This document shows positions 11,101 to 22,430 of a stretch of 64,000 nt of DNA, piece by piece; within the stretch, counting starts at the first letter, position 1, and each line of letters begins with the position of its first letter. The notes below the pieces were generated by a model. That model saw only the letters and a list, made by a program, of their open reading frames with translations, was not told the origin of the DNA and made no database searches. The translations under genes were made by a program, and so were the position numbers. This stretch comes from Megascapheus bottae (lineage: Eukaryota; Chordata; Mammalia; Rodentia; Geomyidae). The stretch is from NCBI GenBank assembly GCA_024803745.1, contig JANJXV010000049.1, forward strand, positions 2,431,001 to 2,495,000. The letters are read 5' to 3'.

Positions 11101-13330
11101 GTTAGGGTTAGGAATAGGTTTAGGGTAAGGGTTAGGGTTAGGTTTAGGGTAATGGTAAGGGTAAGTTTTAGGGTTAGGGTTAGGGTTAGGGTTAGGGTAA
11201 GGGTTAGGGTTAGGGTTAGGTTTAGGATTAAGTTTAGGGTTAGGGTAAGGGTAAAGGTTAGGGTTAGGGTTAGGGTAAGGGTAGGTTTAGGGTTAGGGTT
11301 AGAGTTAGGGTTAGAGTTAGGTTAAGGGTAAGGTTTAGGGTGAGGTTTATTGTTAGGGTTAAGGTCAGGGTAAAGGTTACGATTAGGGATTTGTGTTAGG
11401 GTTAGGGTTAGGGTAAGGGTTAGGTTTAGTGTTAGGGTTAAGGTTAGGATAAGGGTTAGTGTTAGGGTTAGGGTTAGGGTTGGGTAAGGGTTAGGGGTAG
11501 GGTTACGGTTAGTTTAAGGGTAAGTGTTAGGGTTAGTGTTAGAGTTAGGATTAGGGTTAGGGTAAGGTTTAGGGTTAAGGTTAGGTTTAGCGTTTAGGTT
11601 AAGTTTAGGATTACGGTAAGGGTTAGGATTACGGTTAGGGTTAGAGTAAGGTTATGTTTTAGGGTTAGGGTAGGGTTTGGGTTAGTGTTAGGTTAAGGAT
11701 AATTGTTAGTGCTAGGGTTAGGGTTAGGGTTAGATTTAGGGTTAGGGTTAGGGTAAGGGTAAGGTTTAGGGTTAGGTTTAGTGTTTGGGTTAAGTTTAGG
11801 ATTAGGATAAGGGTAAGGGTTACGGTTAGGGTTAGGGTAAGGGTATGTTTTAGGGTTAGGTTTAGGGTTTGGTTTAGGGGTAGGGGTAGGGTTAGGGTTA
11901 GGGTTAGGGTTAGGGTTAGGTTTGGATAAGGGTATGGATAAGGTTTAGGGTTATGGTTAGTGTTAGGTTAGGGTTAGGGTAAGGGTTAGGGTTAGGGTTA
12001 GGTTTAGGGTTAGGTTTAGTGTTAGGGTAAGGGTAAGGTTTAAGGTTAGGGTTAGGTTAAGGGTTAGGGTTAGGTTTAGGGTTAGAGTTAAGGTTAGGGT
12101 TAGGTTAAGTGTAAGGGTTAGGTTTAGGGTTAGGGTTAGGGTTAGGGTAAGTGTTAGGGTTAGCGTTAGGTTTAGGGTTAGGGTAAGGGTTAGGATTAGG
12201 GTTAGGGTTAGGGTTAGGGTAAGTGTTAGGGTTAGGTTTAGGGTTCAGGTAAGGGTTAGGGTTAGGGTTAGGGTTAGGGTAAGGGTAAGGGTTAGGGTTA
12301 GGGTTAGGGTTAAGTTTAGGGTTAGGGTTAGGGTAAGGGTAAGGGTTAGGGTTAAGGTTAGTGTTAGTGTTAGGGTTAGGGTTAGGGTAAGGTAAGGGTT
12401 AATGTTATGATTAGAGTTAGGGTTACGGTAAGGGTTAGGGTTAGGGTAAGGGTAAGGGTTAGGGTTAGCGTTAGGGTTAGGGTCAGGGTAAGGGTTAGGG
12501 TTAGGGTTAGGTTTAGAGTAAGGGTAAGGGTTAGGGTTAGGATTAGGTTTAGGGTTAGGGTTAGGGTAAGGGTAAGGGTTACGGTTAAGTTTAGGGTTAC
12601 GGTTAGGTTTAAGGTTAGGGTTAGGTTTAGGGTAAGGGTAAGGGTTAGGGTTAGGATTAGGGTTAGGTTTACTGTTGGGGTTAGGGTAAGGGTAAGTGTT
12701 AGGTTTAGGTTTAGGGTTAGGTTTAGTGTTGGAGTTAAGGTTAGGCTTAGGGTAAAGGTTAGGGTAAGGGTTAGGGTTAGGTTTAGGGTTAGGTTAAGGG
12801 TTAGGTTAGGGTTAGGGTTACGGTTAGGGTAAGGGTATGTGTTAGGGTTAGGGTTAGGGTTACCGTTAGGGTTAGCGTTAGGGTAATGGTAAGGGTAAGG
12901 GATAGGGTTAGGGTTAGGGTTAAGGTAAGGATAAGGGTTAGGTTTAGGGTTAGGTTTAGGTTAAGGGTTAGGGTTAGGTTTAGGGTAAGGGTAAGGTTTA
13001 GGGTTAGGGTTAGGGATAGGGTTAGGTTAATGATAAGGGTTAGGGTTAGGGTTAGGTTTAGGGTAATGGTAAGGGTAAGTTTTAGGGTTAGGGTTAGGGT
13101 TAGGGTTAGGGTAAGGGTTAGGGTTAGGGTTAGGGTTAGGTTTAGGATTAGGTTTAGGGTTAGGGTAAGGGTAAAGGTTAGGGTTAGGTTTAGGGTAAGG
13201 GTTAGGTTTAGGGTTAGGGTTAGAGTTAGGGTTAGGGTTAGGTTAAGGGTAAGGTTTGGGGTGAGGTTTATTGTTAGGGTTAGGGTCAGGGTAAAGGTTA
13301 TGGTTAGGGGTTTGGGTTAGGGTTAGGGTT
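8150..13330 (+). repeat. Family A HOR, three tandem units of ~1.5, ~2.0 and ~1.5 kb
   Basis: Three successive units start near 8150, 9640 and 11,700. The word GGATAAGGGTAAGGATAAGG lies at 8418 and 9938 (offset 1520), with a degenerate version near 11,925. TTAATGTTATGATTAGAG or its variant lies at about 8878, 10,402 and 12,401. The AATAGG marker lies at 9576 and 11,113 (offset 1537). Between units two and three the period is about 2.0 kb, so extra sequence lies near 11.2-11.7 kb, where the GGGTCAGGGTAAAGG box appears (11,361). Confidence 0.75.
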
Positions 13331-13952
13331 AGGGTAAGGGTTAGGTTTAGTGTTAGGGTTAAGGTTAGGATAAGGGTTAGGGATAGGTAGGGGTAGGGTT
13401 GGGTAAGGGTTAGGGTTAGGGTTACGGTTAGGTTAAGGATAAGTGTTAGGGTTAGTGTTAGAGTTAGGGTTAGGGTTAGGTTAAGGGTTAGGGTTAGGTT
13501 TAGGGTTAGAGTTAAGGTTACGGTTAGGTTAAGTGTAAGGGTTAGGTTTAGGGTTAGGGTTAGGGTTAGGGTAAGTGTTAGGGTTAGGGTTAGGTTTAGG
13601 GTTAGGGTAAGGGTTAGGATTAGGGTTAGGGTTAGGGTTAGGGTAAGTGTTAGGGTTAGGTTTAGGGTTCAGGTAAGGGTTAGGGTTAGGGTTAGGGTTA
13701 GGGTAAGGGTAAGGGTTAGGGTTAGGGTTAGGGTTAAGTTTAGGTTTAGGGTTAGGGTTAGGGTTAGCGTAGGGTAAGCGTTAGGGTTAGGGTTAGGATA
13801 AGGGTAAGGGTTAGGGTTAGGGGTAGGGGTAGGGGTTAGGGTTAGGGTTAGCGTTAGGGGTTAGGGTTAGGTTTAGGTTTAGGGTTAGGGTTAGGGTTAC
13901 GGTACGGTTAAGGGTTAGGGTTAAGGTTAGGGTTAGGGTTAGGTTTCGGGTT

Positions 13953-14873
13953 ATGGTTAGGGTTAGGGTTAGGGTTAATATTAGGGTAAGCTTAAGGGTT
14001 AAGGTTAGGGTTAGGTTTAGGGTTAGGGTTAGGTTTAGGGTAAGGGTAAGAGTTAGGGTTAGGGTTAGGGTTAGGGTAAGGGTTAGACTTAGGGTTATGG
14101 TTAGGGTAAGTGTAAGGGTTAGGGTTAGTTTTAGGGTTAGGTTTAGTTTTTGGGTTAAGGGTAGCGTTAGGGTAACTGTTAGGGTAAGGGTTAGGGTTAC
14201 GGTACGGTTAAGGGTTAGGGTTAAGTTTAGGGTTAGGGTTAGGTTTAGGGTTAGGGTTAGGTTTAGGGTATGGGTTAGGGTTAGGGTTAGGGTTAGGATT
14301 AGGGTTAGGGTTATGGTAAGGGTTAGGTTTAGGGTTAGGATTAGGTATAGGGTTAGAGTTAGGGTTAGGTTTAGTGTTAGGGTTAGGGTAAGGGTATGTG
14401 TTATGGTTAGGGTTAGGGTTAGGTTTAGGGTTAGCTTTACGGTAAGGGTAAGGGTTAGGATTAGGGTTAGGGTTAGGTTTAGGTTGTGGGTTAGGGTTAG
14501 GTTTAGGGTAAAGGTAAGTTTTAGGGTTAGCGTTAGGGTTAGGGTTAGGTTAAGGGTAAGGGTTAGGGTTATGTTTAGGATTGGGTTTAGGGTAATGGTT
14601 AGGGTTAGGTTTAGTGTAAGGGTAAGGGTAAGGTTTAGGGTTAGGGTTAGGGTTAGGGTAAGTATAAGGGTTAGGGTTAGAGTTAGGGTTAGGTTTAGGT
14701 TTAGGATTAGGGTAAGGGTAAGGTTTAAGGTTCGGGTTAGGGTAAGGGTTAGGGTTAGGGTTAGGGTTAGGGTTAGGGTTAGACTTAGGTTTAGGGTTAG
14801 GTTAAGGGTAAGGGTTAGGGTGAGGGTTAGGGTTAGGGTTAGGGTCAGGGTAAGGGTTACGGTTAGGAGTTAG
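13953..14873 (+). other. Longest Val-Arg open frame; a repeat by-product, not called a gene
   Basis: This is 306 codons starting ATG-GTT-AGG, with Val and Arg alternating and sparse Phe, Ser, Met, Leu and Ile replacements that match single-base hexamer variants. It stays open because no single substitution in GTT or AGG gives a stop. There is no signal peptide, domain, upstream promoter or ribosome-context signal that I can see. It ends at a phase shift. Similar shorter frames follow at 14,884-15,453, 15,532-16,374, 17,039-17,905 and elsewhere. Telomeric RNA has been reported to be translated into Val-Arg and Gly-Leu dipeptide proteins in mammals, so translation is conceivable but unsupported here. 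Confidence 0.75.
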
Positions 14874-15980
14874 GGTTAGGGTTATGGTAAGGATTAGGGT
14901 TAGTGTTAGTGTTAGTGTTAGGGTAAGGGTTAGGGTTAGGGTTAGGATTAGGGTTAGGGTTAGGGTAAGGGTTAGGTTTAGGGTTAGGATTAGGTATAGG
15001 GTTAGAGTTAGGGTTAGGTTTAGTGTTAGGGATAGGGTAAGGGTATGTGTTATGGTTATGGTTAGGGTTAGGGTTAGGGTTAGCTTTAGGGTAAGGGTAA
15101 GGGTTAGGATTAGGGTTAGGGTTAGGTTTAGGGTGTGGGTTAGGGTTAGGTTTAGGGTAAGGGTAAGTTATAGGGTTAGCGTTAGGGTTAGAGTTAGGTT
15201 AAGGGTAAGGGTTATGGTTATGTTTAGGATTGGGTTTAGGGTAATGGTTAGGGTTAGGTTTAGGGTAAGGGTAAGGGTAAGGTTTAGGGTTAGGGTTAGG
15301 GTTAGGGTTAGGGTAAGTATAAGGGTTAGGGTTAGAGTTAGGGTTAGGTTTATGTTTAGGGTTAGGGTAAGGGTAAGATTTAAGGTTCGGGTTAGGGTAA
15401 GGGTTAGGGTTAGGGTTAGGGTTAGGGTTAGGGTTAGACTTAGGTTAGGTTAAGGGTAAGGGTTAGTGTGAGGGTTAGGGTTAGGGTTAGTGTCAGGGTA
15501 AGGGTTACGGTTAGGGGTTAGGGTTAGGGTTATGGTAAGGGTTAGGGTTAGTGTTAGTGTTAGTGTTAGGGTAAGGGTTAGGGTTACGGTTAGGGTTAGG
15601 GTAAGGGTTTGGGTTAGGGTTACTGTTAGGTTAAGGGTAAGTGTTACGGTTAGAGTTAGAGTTAGGGTTAGGGTAAGGGTAAGGGTTAGGTTTAGGGTTA
15701 GGTTTAGGTTTAGTGCTTGGGTTAAGGTTAGGGTTAGGGTTAGTGTTAGGGTTAGGTTTAGGCTTAGGGTAAGGGTAAGTGTTAGGGTTAGGGTTAGGCT
15801 TAACGTAAGGGTAAGGGTTAGGTTTAGGGTTAGGGTTATGTTTAGTGTTTGGGTTAAGGTTAGGGTTAGGGTAAGGGTTAGGTTTAGGGTTAGGATTAGG
15901 TATAGGGTTAGAGTTCGGGTTAGGTTTAGTGTTAGGGTTAGGGTAAGGGTATGTGTTATGGTTAGGGTTAGGGTTAGGTT
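14480..15980 (+). repeat. Family B unit P of a substitution-free tandem pair (1501 bp)
   Basis: Compared line by line with the next 1.5 kb, this unit shows no base substitution. The only differences are a 6 bp gain near 15,444 (relative to 16,950) and a 42 bp segment present in the next copy near 17,331-17,386 but absent here near 15,830. The junction with unit Q is visible at 15,981, where GGTTTAGG runs straight into TTGTGGGTTAGG and skips the TTAGCTTTACGG segment found at 14,433 and 17,538. This is a direct tandem duplication with abrupt ends. Confidence 0.88.
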
Positions 15981-17530
15981 TAGGTTGTGGGTTAGGGTTA
16001 GGTTTAGGGTAAAGGTAAGTTTTAGGGTTAGCGTTAGGGTTAGGGTTAGGTTAAGGGTAAGGGTTAGGGTTATGTTTAGGATTGGGTTTAGGGTAATGGT
16101 TAGGGTTAGGTTTAGTGTAAGGGTAAGGGTAAGGTTTAGGGTTAGGGTTAGGGTTAGGGTAAGTATAAGGGTTAGGGTTAGAGTTAGGGTTAGGTTTAGG
16201 TTTAGGATTAGGGTAAGGGTAAGGTTTAAGGTTCGGGTTAGGGTAAGGGTTAGGGTTAGGGTTAGGGTTAGGGTTAGGGTTAGACTTAGGTTTAGGGTTA
16301 GGTTAAGGGTAAGGGTTAGGGTGAGGGTTAGGGTTAGGGTTAGGGTCAGGGTAAGGGTTACGGTTAGGAGTTAGGGTTAGGGTTATGGTAAGGATTAGGG
16401 TTAGTGTTAGTGTTAGTGTTAGGGTAAGGGTTAGGGTTAGGGTTAGGATTAGGGTTAGGGTTAGGGTAAGGGTTAGGTTTAGGGTTAGGATTAGGTATAG
16501 GGTTAGAGTTAGGGTTAGGTTTAGTGTTAGGGATAGGGTAAGGGTATGTGTTATGGTTATGGTTAGGGTTAGGGTTAGGGTTAGCTTTAGGGTAAGGGTA
16601 AGGGTTAGGATTAGGGTTAGGGTTAGGTTTAGGGTGTGGGTTAGGGTTAGGTTTAGGGTAAGGGTAAGTTATAGGGTTAGCGTTAGGGTTAGAGTTAGGT
16701 TAAGGGTAAGGGTTATGGTTATGTTTAGGATTGGGTTTAGGGTAATGGTTAGGGTTAGGTTTAGGGTAAGGGTAAGGGTAAGGTTTAGGGTTAGGGTTAG
16801 GGTTAGGGTTAGGGTAAGTATAAGGGTTAGGGTTAGAGTTAGGGTTAGGTTTATGTTTAGGGTTAGGGTAAGGGTAAGATTTAAGGTTCGGGTTAGGGTA
16901 AGGGTTAGGGTTAGGGTTAGGGTTAGGGTTAGGGTTAGACTTAGGTTTAGGTTAGGTTAAGGGTAAGGGTTAGTGTGAGGGTTAGGGTTAGGGTTAGTGT
17001 CAGGGTAAGGGTTACGGTTAGGGGTTAGGGTTAGGGTTATGGTAAGGGTTAGGGTTAGTGTTAGTGTTAGTGTTAGGGTAAGGGTTAGGGTTACGGTTAG
17101 GGTTAGGGTAAGGGTTTGGGTTAGGGTTACTGTTAGGTTAAGGGTAAGTGTTACGGTTAGAGTTAGAGTTAGGGTTAGGGTAAGGGTAAGGGTTAGGTTT
17201 AGGGTTAGGTTTAGGTTTAGTGCTTGGGTTAAGGTTAGGGTTAGGGTTAGTGTTAGGGTTAGGTTTAGGCTTAGGGTAAGGGTAAGTGTTAGGGTTAGGG
17301 TTAGGCTTAACGTAAGGGTAAGGGTTAGGTTTATGGTTAGGGTTATTGTTAGGGTAAGGGTAAGGGTTAGGTTTAGGGTTAGGGTTATGTTTAGTGTTTG
17401 GGTTAAGGTTAGGGTTAGGGTAAGGGTTAGGTTTAGGGTTAGGATTAGGTATAGGGTTAGAGTTCGGGTTAGGTTTAGTGTTAGGGTTAGGGTAAGGGTA
17501 TGTGTTATGGTTAGGGTTAGGGTTAGGTTT
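15981..17530 (+). repeat. Family B unit Q of the substitution-free pair
   Basis: A copy of 14,480-15,980, offset 1501 to about 15,440, then 1507, then 1549 after the two indels. Even one-off variants are shared, for example TTACGGTTAGGAGTTAGGG at about 14,858 and 16,359, where other units read TTAGGGGTTAGGG. Sharing of such private variants shows the duplication is recent or a product of assembly. Confidence 0.88.
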
Positions 17531-19110
17531 AGGGTTAGCTTTACGGTAAGGGTAAGGATTAGGATTAGGGTTAGGGTTAGGTTAAGGGTAAGGGTTAGGG
17601 TTATGTTTAGGATTGGGTTTAGGGTAATGGTTAGGGTTAGGTTTAGTGTAAGGGTAAGGGTAAGGTTTAGGGTTAGGGTTAGGGTTAGGGTTAGGTTAAG
17701 TATAAGGGTTAGGGTTAGAGGTAGGGTTAGGTTTAGGTTTAGGATTAGGGTAAGGGTAAGGTTTAAGGTTCGGGTTAGGGTAAGGGTTAGGGTTAGGGTT
17801 AGCGTTAGGGTTAGACTTAGGTTTAGGGTTAGGTTAAGGGTAAGGGTTAGGGTGAGGGTTAGGGTTAGGGTTAGGGTCAGGGTAAGGGTTACGGTTAGGG
17901 GTTAGGGTTAGGGTTATGGTAAGGGTTAGGGTTAGTGTTAGTGTTAGTGTTAGGGTAAGGGTTAGGGTTAGGATTAGGGTTAGGGTTAGGGTAAGGGTTA
18001 GGTTTAGGGTTAGGATTAGGTATAGGGTTAGAGTTAGGGTTAGGTTTAGTGTTAGGGATAGGGTAAGGGTATGTGTTATGGTTATGGTTAGGGTTAGGGT
18101 TAGGGTTAGCTTTAGGGTAAGGGTAAGGGTTAGGATTAGGGTTAGGGTTAGGTTTAGGGTGTGGGTTAGGATTAGGTTTAGGGTAAGGGTAAGTTTTAGG
18201 GTTAGCGTTAGGGTTAGAGTTAGGTTAAGGGTAAGGGTTAGGGTTATGTTTAGGATTGGGTTTAGGGTAATGGTTAGGGTTAGGTTTAGGGTAAGGGTAA
18301 GGGTAAGGTTTAGGGTTAGGGTTAGGGTTAGGGTTAGGGTAAGTATAAGGGTTAGGGTTAGAGTTAGGGTTAGGTTTAGGTTTAGGGTTAGGGTAAGGGT
18401 AAGTTTTAAGGTTCGGGTTAGGGTAAGGGTTAGGGTTAGGGTTAGGGTTAGGGTTAGACTTAGGTTTAGGGTTAGGTTAAGGGTAAGGGTTAGTGTGAGG
18501 GTTAGGGTTAGGGTTAGTGTCAGGGTAAGGGTTACGGTTAGGGGTTAGGGTTAGGGTTATGGTAAGGGTTAGGGTTAGTGTTAGTGTTAGTGTTAGGGTA
18601 AGGGTTAGGGTTACGGTTAGGGTTAGGGTAAGGGTTTGGGTTAGGGTTACTGTTAGGTTAAGGGTAAGTGTTACGGTTAGAGTTAGAGTTAGGGTTAGGG
18701 TAAGGGTAAGGGTTAGGTTTATGGTTAGGTTTAGGTTTAGTGCTTGGGTTAAGTTTAGAGTTAGGGTTAGTGTTAGGGTTAGGTTTAGGCTTAGGGTAAG
18801 GGTAAGTGTTAGGGTTAGGGTTAGGCTTAACGTAAGGGTAAGGGTTAGGTTTATGGTTAGGGTTATTGTTAGGGTAAGGGTAAGGGTTAGGTTTAGGGTT
18901 AGGGTTATGTTTAGTGTTTGGGTTAAGGTTAGGGTTAGGGTAAGGGTTAGGTTTAGGGTTAGGATTAGGTATAGGGTTAGAGTTCGGGTTAGGTTTAGTG
19001 TTAGGGTTAGGGTAAGGGTATGTGTTATGGTTAGGGTTAGGGTTAGGTTTAGGGTTAGCTTTACGGTAAGGGTAAGGATTAGGATTAGGGTTAGGGTTAG
19101 GTTTAGGGTG
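17530..19110 (+). repeat. Family B unit R
   Basis: The part 18,559-19,100 matches 17,039-17,580 at an offset of 1520 with only a few differences (for example TTTATGG for TTTAGGG near 18,720 and AAGTTTAGAG for AAGGTTAGGG near 18,752). The intervening core 17,916-18,548 matches 16,385-16,960 but lacks several of its variants (TTTTAGGG where the other reads TTATAGGG). So R is close to P and Q but distinctly older. Confidence 0.8.
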
Positions 19111-19362
19111 TAGGTTAGGTTTAGGGTAAGGGTAAGTTTTAGGGTTAGCGTTAGGTTTAGGGTTAGGATTAGGTATAGGGTTAGAGTTAGGGTTAGTTTT
19201 AGTGTTAGGGTTAGGGTAAGGGTATGTGTTATGGTTAGGGTTAGGGTTAGGTTTAGGGTTAGCTTTACGGTAAGGGTAAGGGTTAGGATTAGGGTTAGGG
19301 TTAGGTTTAGGGTGTGGGTTAGGTTTAGGTTTAGGGTAAGGGTAAGTTTTAGGGTTAGCGTT
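18955..19362 (+). repeat. 204 bp tandem duplication inside family B
   Basis: GGTATAGGGTTAGAG recurs at 18,970 and 19,174, and GCTTTACGG at 19,058 and 19,262; both pairs are exactly 204 apart (34 hexamers). It adds to the longer period (1.79 kb) of this unit. The first copy keeps TTCGGG after TTAGAG, while the second reads TTAGGG and then TTAGTTTTAG. Confidence 0.82.
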
Positions 19363-20689
19363 AGGGTTAGGTTAAGGGTAAGGGTTAGGGTTATGTTTAG
19401 GATTGGGTTTAGGGTAATGGTTAGGGTTAGGTTTAGGGTAAGTGTAAGGGTAAGGTTTAGGGTTAGGGTTAGGGTTAGGGTTAGGGTAAGTATAAGGGTT
19501 AGGGTTAGAGTTAGGGTTAGGTTTAGGTTTAGGATTAGGGTAAGGGTAAGGTTTAAGGTTCGGGTTAGGGTAAGGGTTAGGGTTAGGGTTAGGGTTAGGG
19601 TTAGACTTAGGTTTAGGGTTAGGTTAAGGGTAAGGGTTAGGGTGAGGGTTAGGGTTAGGGTTAGGGTCAGGGTAAGGGTTACGGTTAGGGGTTAGGGTTA
19701 GGGTTATGGTAAGGGTTAGGTTTCGTGTTAGTGTTAGTGTTAGGGTAAGGGTTAGGGTTAGGGTTAGGATTAGGGTTAGGGTTAGGGTAAGGGTTAGGTT
19801 TAGGGTTAGGATTAGGTATAGGGTTAGAGTTAGGGTTAGGTTTAGTGTTAGGGATAGGGTAAGGGTATGTGTTATGGTTATGGTTAGGGTTAGGGTTAGG
19901 GTTAGCTTTAGGGTAAGGGTAAGGGTTAGGATTAGGGTTAGGGTTAGGTTTAGGGTTTGGGTTAGGGTTAGGTTTAGGGTAAGGGTAAGTTATAGGGTTA
20001 GCGTTAGGGTTAGAGTTAGGTTAAGGGTAAGGGTTATGGTTATGTTTAGGATTGGGTTTAGGGTAATGGTTAGGGTTAGGTTTAGGGTAAGGGTAAGGGT
20101 AAGGTTTAGGTTTAGGGTTAGGGTTAGGGTTAGGGTAAGTATAAGGGTTAGGGTTAGAGTTAGGGTTAGGTTTAGGTTTAGGGTTAGGGTAAGGGTAAGG
20201 TTTAAGGTTCGGGTTAGAGTAAGGGTTAGGGTTAGGGTTAGGGTTAGACTTAGGTTTAGGGTTAGGTTAAGGGTAAGGGTTAGGGTGAGGGTTAGGGTTA
20301 GGGTTAGGGTCAGGGTAAGGGTTACGGTTAGGGGTTAGGGTTAGGGTTATGGTAAGGGTTAGGGTTAGTGTTAGTGTTAGTGTTAGGGTAAGGGTTAGGG
20401 TTACGGTTAGGGTTAGGGTAAGGGTTTGGGTTAGGGTTACTGTTAGGTTAAGGGTAAGTGTTACGGTTAGAGTTAGAGTTAGGGTTAGGGTAAGGGTAAG
20501 CGTTAGGTTTAGGGTTAGGTTTAGGTTTAGTGCTTGGGTTAAGGTTAGGGTTAGGGTTAGTGTTAGGGTTAGGTTTAGGCTTAGGGTAAGGGTAAGTGTT
20601 AGGGTTAGGGTTAGGCTTAACGTAAGGGTAAGGGTTAGGTTTATGGTTAGGGTTACTGTTAGGGTAAGGGTAAGGGTTAGGTTTAGGGT

Positions 20690-21300
20690 TAGGGTTAGGT
20701 TTAGTGTTTGGGTTAAGGTTAGCGTTTGGGTAAGGGTTAGGGTAAAGGTTAGGTTTAGGGGTTTGGGTTAGTGTTAGTGTTGGTTAAGGGTTAGGGTTAG
20801 GGTTAGGGTTACGATAAGGTTTAGGGTTAGGGTTCGGGTAATGTTTAGGGTAGAGGTTAATGTTAGGGTTAGGGTTAGGGATAGGGTAAGGGTTAGGGTT
20901 AGGGTTAGTGTTAGGGTTAGTGTAGGGGTTAAGGTAATGTTAAGTGTTAGGGTTAGGGTTAGGGTTAGGATAAGGGTAAGGGTTAGGGTTAGGGTTAGGG
21001 TTAGGGTTTAGGGATGGGGTTAGGGTTAGGGATAAGAATTAGGGTGAGGGTTAGGGTAAGGGTTAGTGTTAGGGATAGGGTAAGTGTTAGGGTTAGGGGT
21101 TTGGGTTAGTATTTGGGTTGGTTAAGGGTTAGGGTTAGAGTTAGGGTTAGGATAAGGGTTAGGTTTAGGGTTAGAGTTAGGGTTAGGGTAGTGGTTAGGG
21201 TTAGGGTTAGGGTTAGGGTAAGTGTTAGCGTTAGGGTTAGGGTAAGGGTTAGGGTTAGGGTTAGGGGTGGGGGTTAGGGTTAGGGTTAGGGTTAGCGTTA
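20690..21300 (+). repeat. TTGGTTAAGG-box segment, copy 1
   Basis: Matches about 23,450-24,050 at a constant offset of 2753. AAGGTAATGTTAAGTG lies at 20,931 and 23,684; TTTAGGGATGGGG at about 21,006 corresponds to TTTAGGGTTGGGG at about 23,759, and both are followed by TTAGGGATAAG. The box GTTTGGGTTAG ... TTGGTTAAGGG lies near 20,782 and 21,118, with relatives at 22,588, 23,541 (TTGCTTAAGG), 23,870 (TTGGTTATGG) and 30,541. I see none outside 20.7-30.6 kb. Confidence 0.75.
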
Positions 21301-22105
21301 GGGGTTAGGGTTAGGGTTAGGGTTAGGGTAAGGGTAAGAGTTAGGGTTAGGTTTAGGTTTAGGGTTAGGGTTAGGGTTAGGGTTAGGTTTAGTTTTAGGG
21401 TTAGGGTTAGGGTTAGGGTAAGAGTAAGGTTTAGGGTTAAGGTTAGGGTTAGGGTTAGGTTTAGGGTTAGGGTCAGGTTTAGGGTAAGGGTAAGGTTTAG
21501 GGATAGGATTAGGGTTAGGATAGGGTAAAGGTTAGGTTTAGGGTTAGGATTAGGTTTAGAATTAGAGTTAGGTTTAGGGTTAGGGTTAGGGTAAGGGTAT
21601 GTGTTAGGGTTAGGGTTAGGGTTAGGGTTAGGGTTAGCGTTAGTGTAAGGGTAAGGGTTAGGATTAGGGTTACGGTTAAGGTAAGGGTAAGGGTTATGGT
21701 TAGGGTTAGGGTTAGGTTTAGGGTAAGGGTTAGGGTTAGTTTTAGGGTAAGGGTAAGTTTTAGGGTTAGGGTTAGGGTTAGGTTTAGGTTAAGGGTAAGG
21801 GTTAGGATTATGATTAGGATTAGCTTTAGGGTAAGTGTTAGGGTTAGGGTTAGTTTAAGGGTAAGGGTCAGGTTTAGGGTTGGGGTTAGGGTTAGGTTAA
21901 GGGTAAGGGTAAGGGTTAGGGTTAGGGTTAGGTTTAGGTTCAGGTTTAGGGTTAGGTTAAGGGTAAGGATTAAGGTTAGGGTTAGGGTAAGGGTAAGGGT
22001 TAGGGTTAGGGTTAGGGTTAGAGTTAGGGTTAGGTTTAGGTTAAGGTTAAGGCTTAGGGTGAGGGTTAGGGTTAGGTTTAGGGTCAGGGTAAGGGTTACG
22101 GTTAG

Positions 22106-22142
<37 letters not shown>

Positions 22143-22430
22143 TGTTAGGGTTAGGGTTAGGTTTAGTTCAAGTGTTAGGGTTAGGGTTAGGGTAAGGGTT
22201 TGTGTTAGGGTTACTGTTAGGTTAAGGATAAGTGTTACGGTTATAGTTAGAATTAGGGTTAGGGTAAGGGTAAAGGTTAGGGTTAGGGTTAGTTTTAGGG
22301 TTAGGGTTAGGGTAAGGGTAAGGGTAAGGGTTAGGGTTAATGTTAAGGTAAGAGTTAGTGTTAGGGTTAGGGTTAGGGTTAGGTTTACGGTTAGGGTAAG
22401 GATAAGTGTTAGGTTAGGGGTTTGGGTAAG
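21300..22430 (+). repeat. Diverged family B-like unit
   Basis: The order of B markers is kept but weakened: GTATGTGTTAGGG (21,598), TTAGGATTATGATTAGGATT (21,801; in place of the TATGTTTAGGATTGGG word), the TCAGGG box (22,081) and TTACTGTTAGGTTAAGG (22,211). The GGTATAGGGTTAGAG word is not intact. It looks like an older relative of the 13.8-20.8 kb array that escaped recent homogenisation. Confidence 0.6.

Larger units (their letters stand above)
1..13800 (+). repeat. Family A higher-order repeat block (left)
   Basis: This block is defined by recurring marker words: TAGGAATAGGTTTAGGG (near 4325, 5165, 6662, 9576 and 11,113), GTATAGGTT (2091, 3036, 7532), TTATGATTAGAG (8884, 12,407; GTGACTAGAG at 10,405) and the box GGGTCAGGGTAAAGGTTACG followed by GTTAGGGGTTTGGG. 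Units of about 0.95, 1.5 and 2.0 kb are nested in a copy pair about 5.43 kb apart. The same family returns at 27.8-37.9 kb. The edge with family B near 13.8 kb is approximate. Confidence 0.8.
13800..20790 (+). repeat. Family B two-part HOR array
   Basis: The array opens with GGGGTAGGGGTAGGGG (13,827) and an ACGGTACGG word at 13,909 and again at 14,199. It then carries about nine copies of a ~0.64 kb core. Core markers in order are GGTATAGGGTTAGAG (about 14,345, 14,995, 15,901, 16,495, 17,450, 18,020, 18,970, 19,174, 19,815), GTATGTGTTATGG, TTAGCTTTA, TATGTTTAGGATTGGG, AAGTATAAGGG, TTAAGGTTCGGG, TAGACTTAGG and the TCAGGG box. Alternate cores carry a ~0.3 kb extension starting TTACTGTTAGGTTAAGGG, giving a full period of about 1.50-1.53 kb (about 1.79 kb at the last step). 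Confidence 0.88.

Noticed and set aside
13953..20771. Chain of long + strand open frames (140-306 codons) encoding alternating Val-Arg, evenly spaced like genes
   Set aside because: The even spacing is the family B HOR period, and the open length follows from the stop-proof nature of GTT-AGG. There is no domain, conserved non-repeat segment, promoter or codon-level sign of selection.
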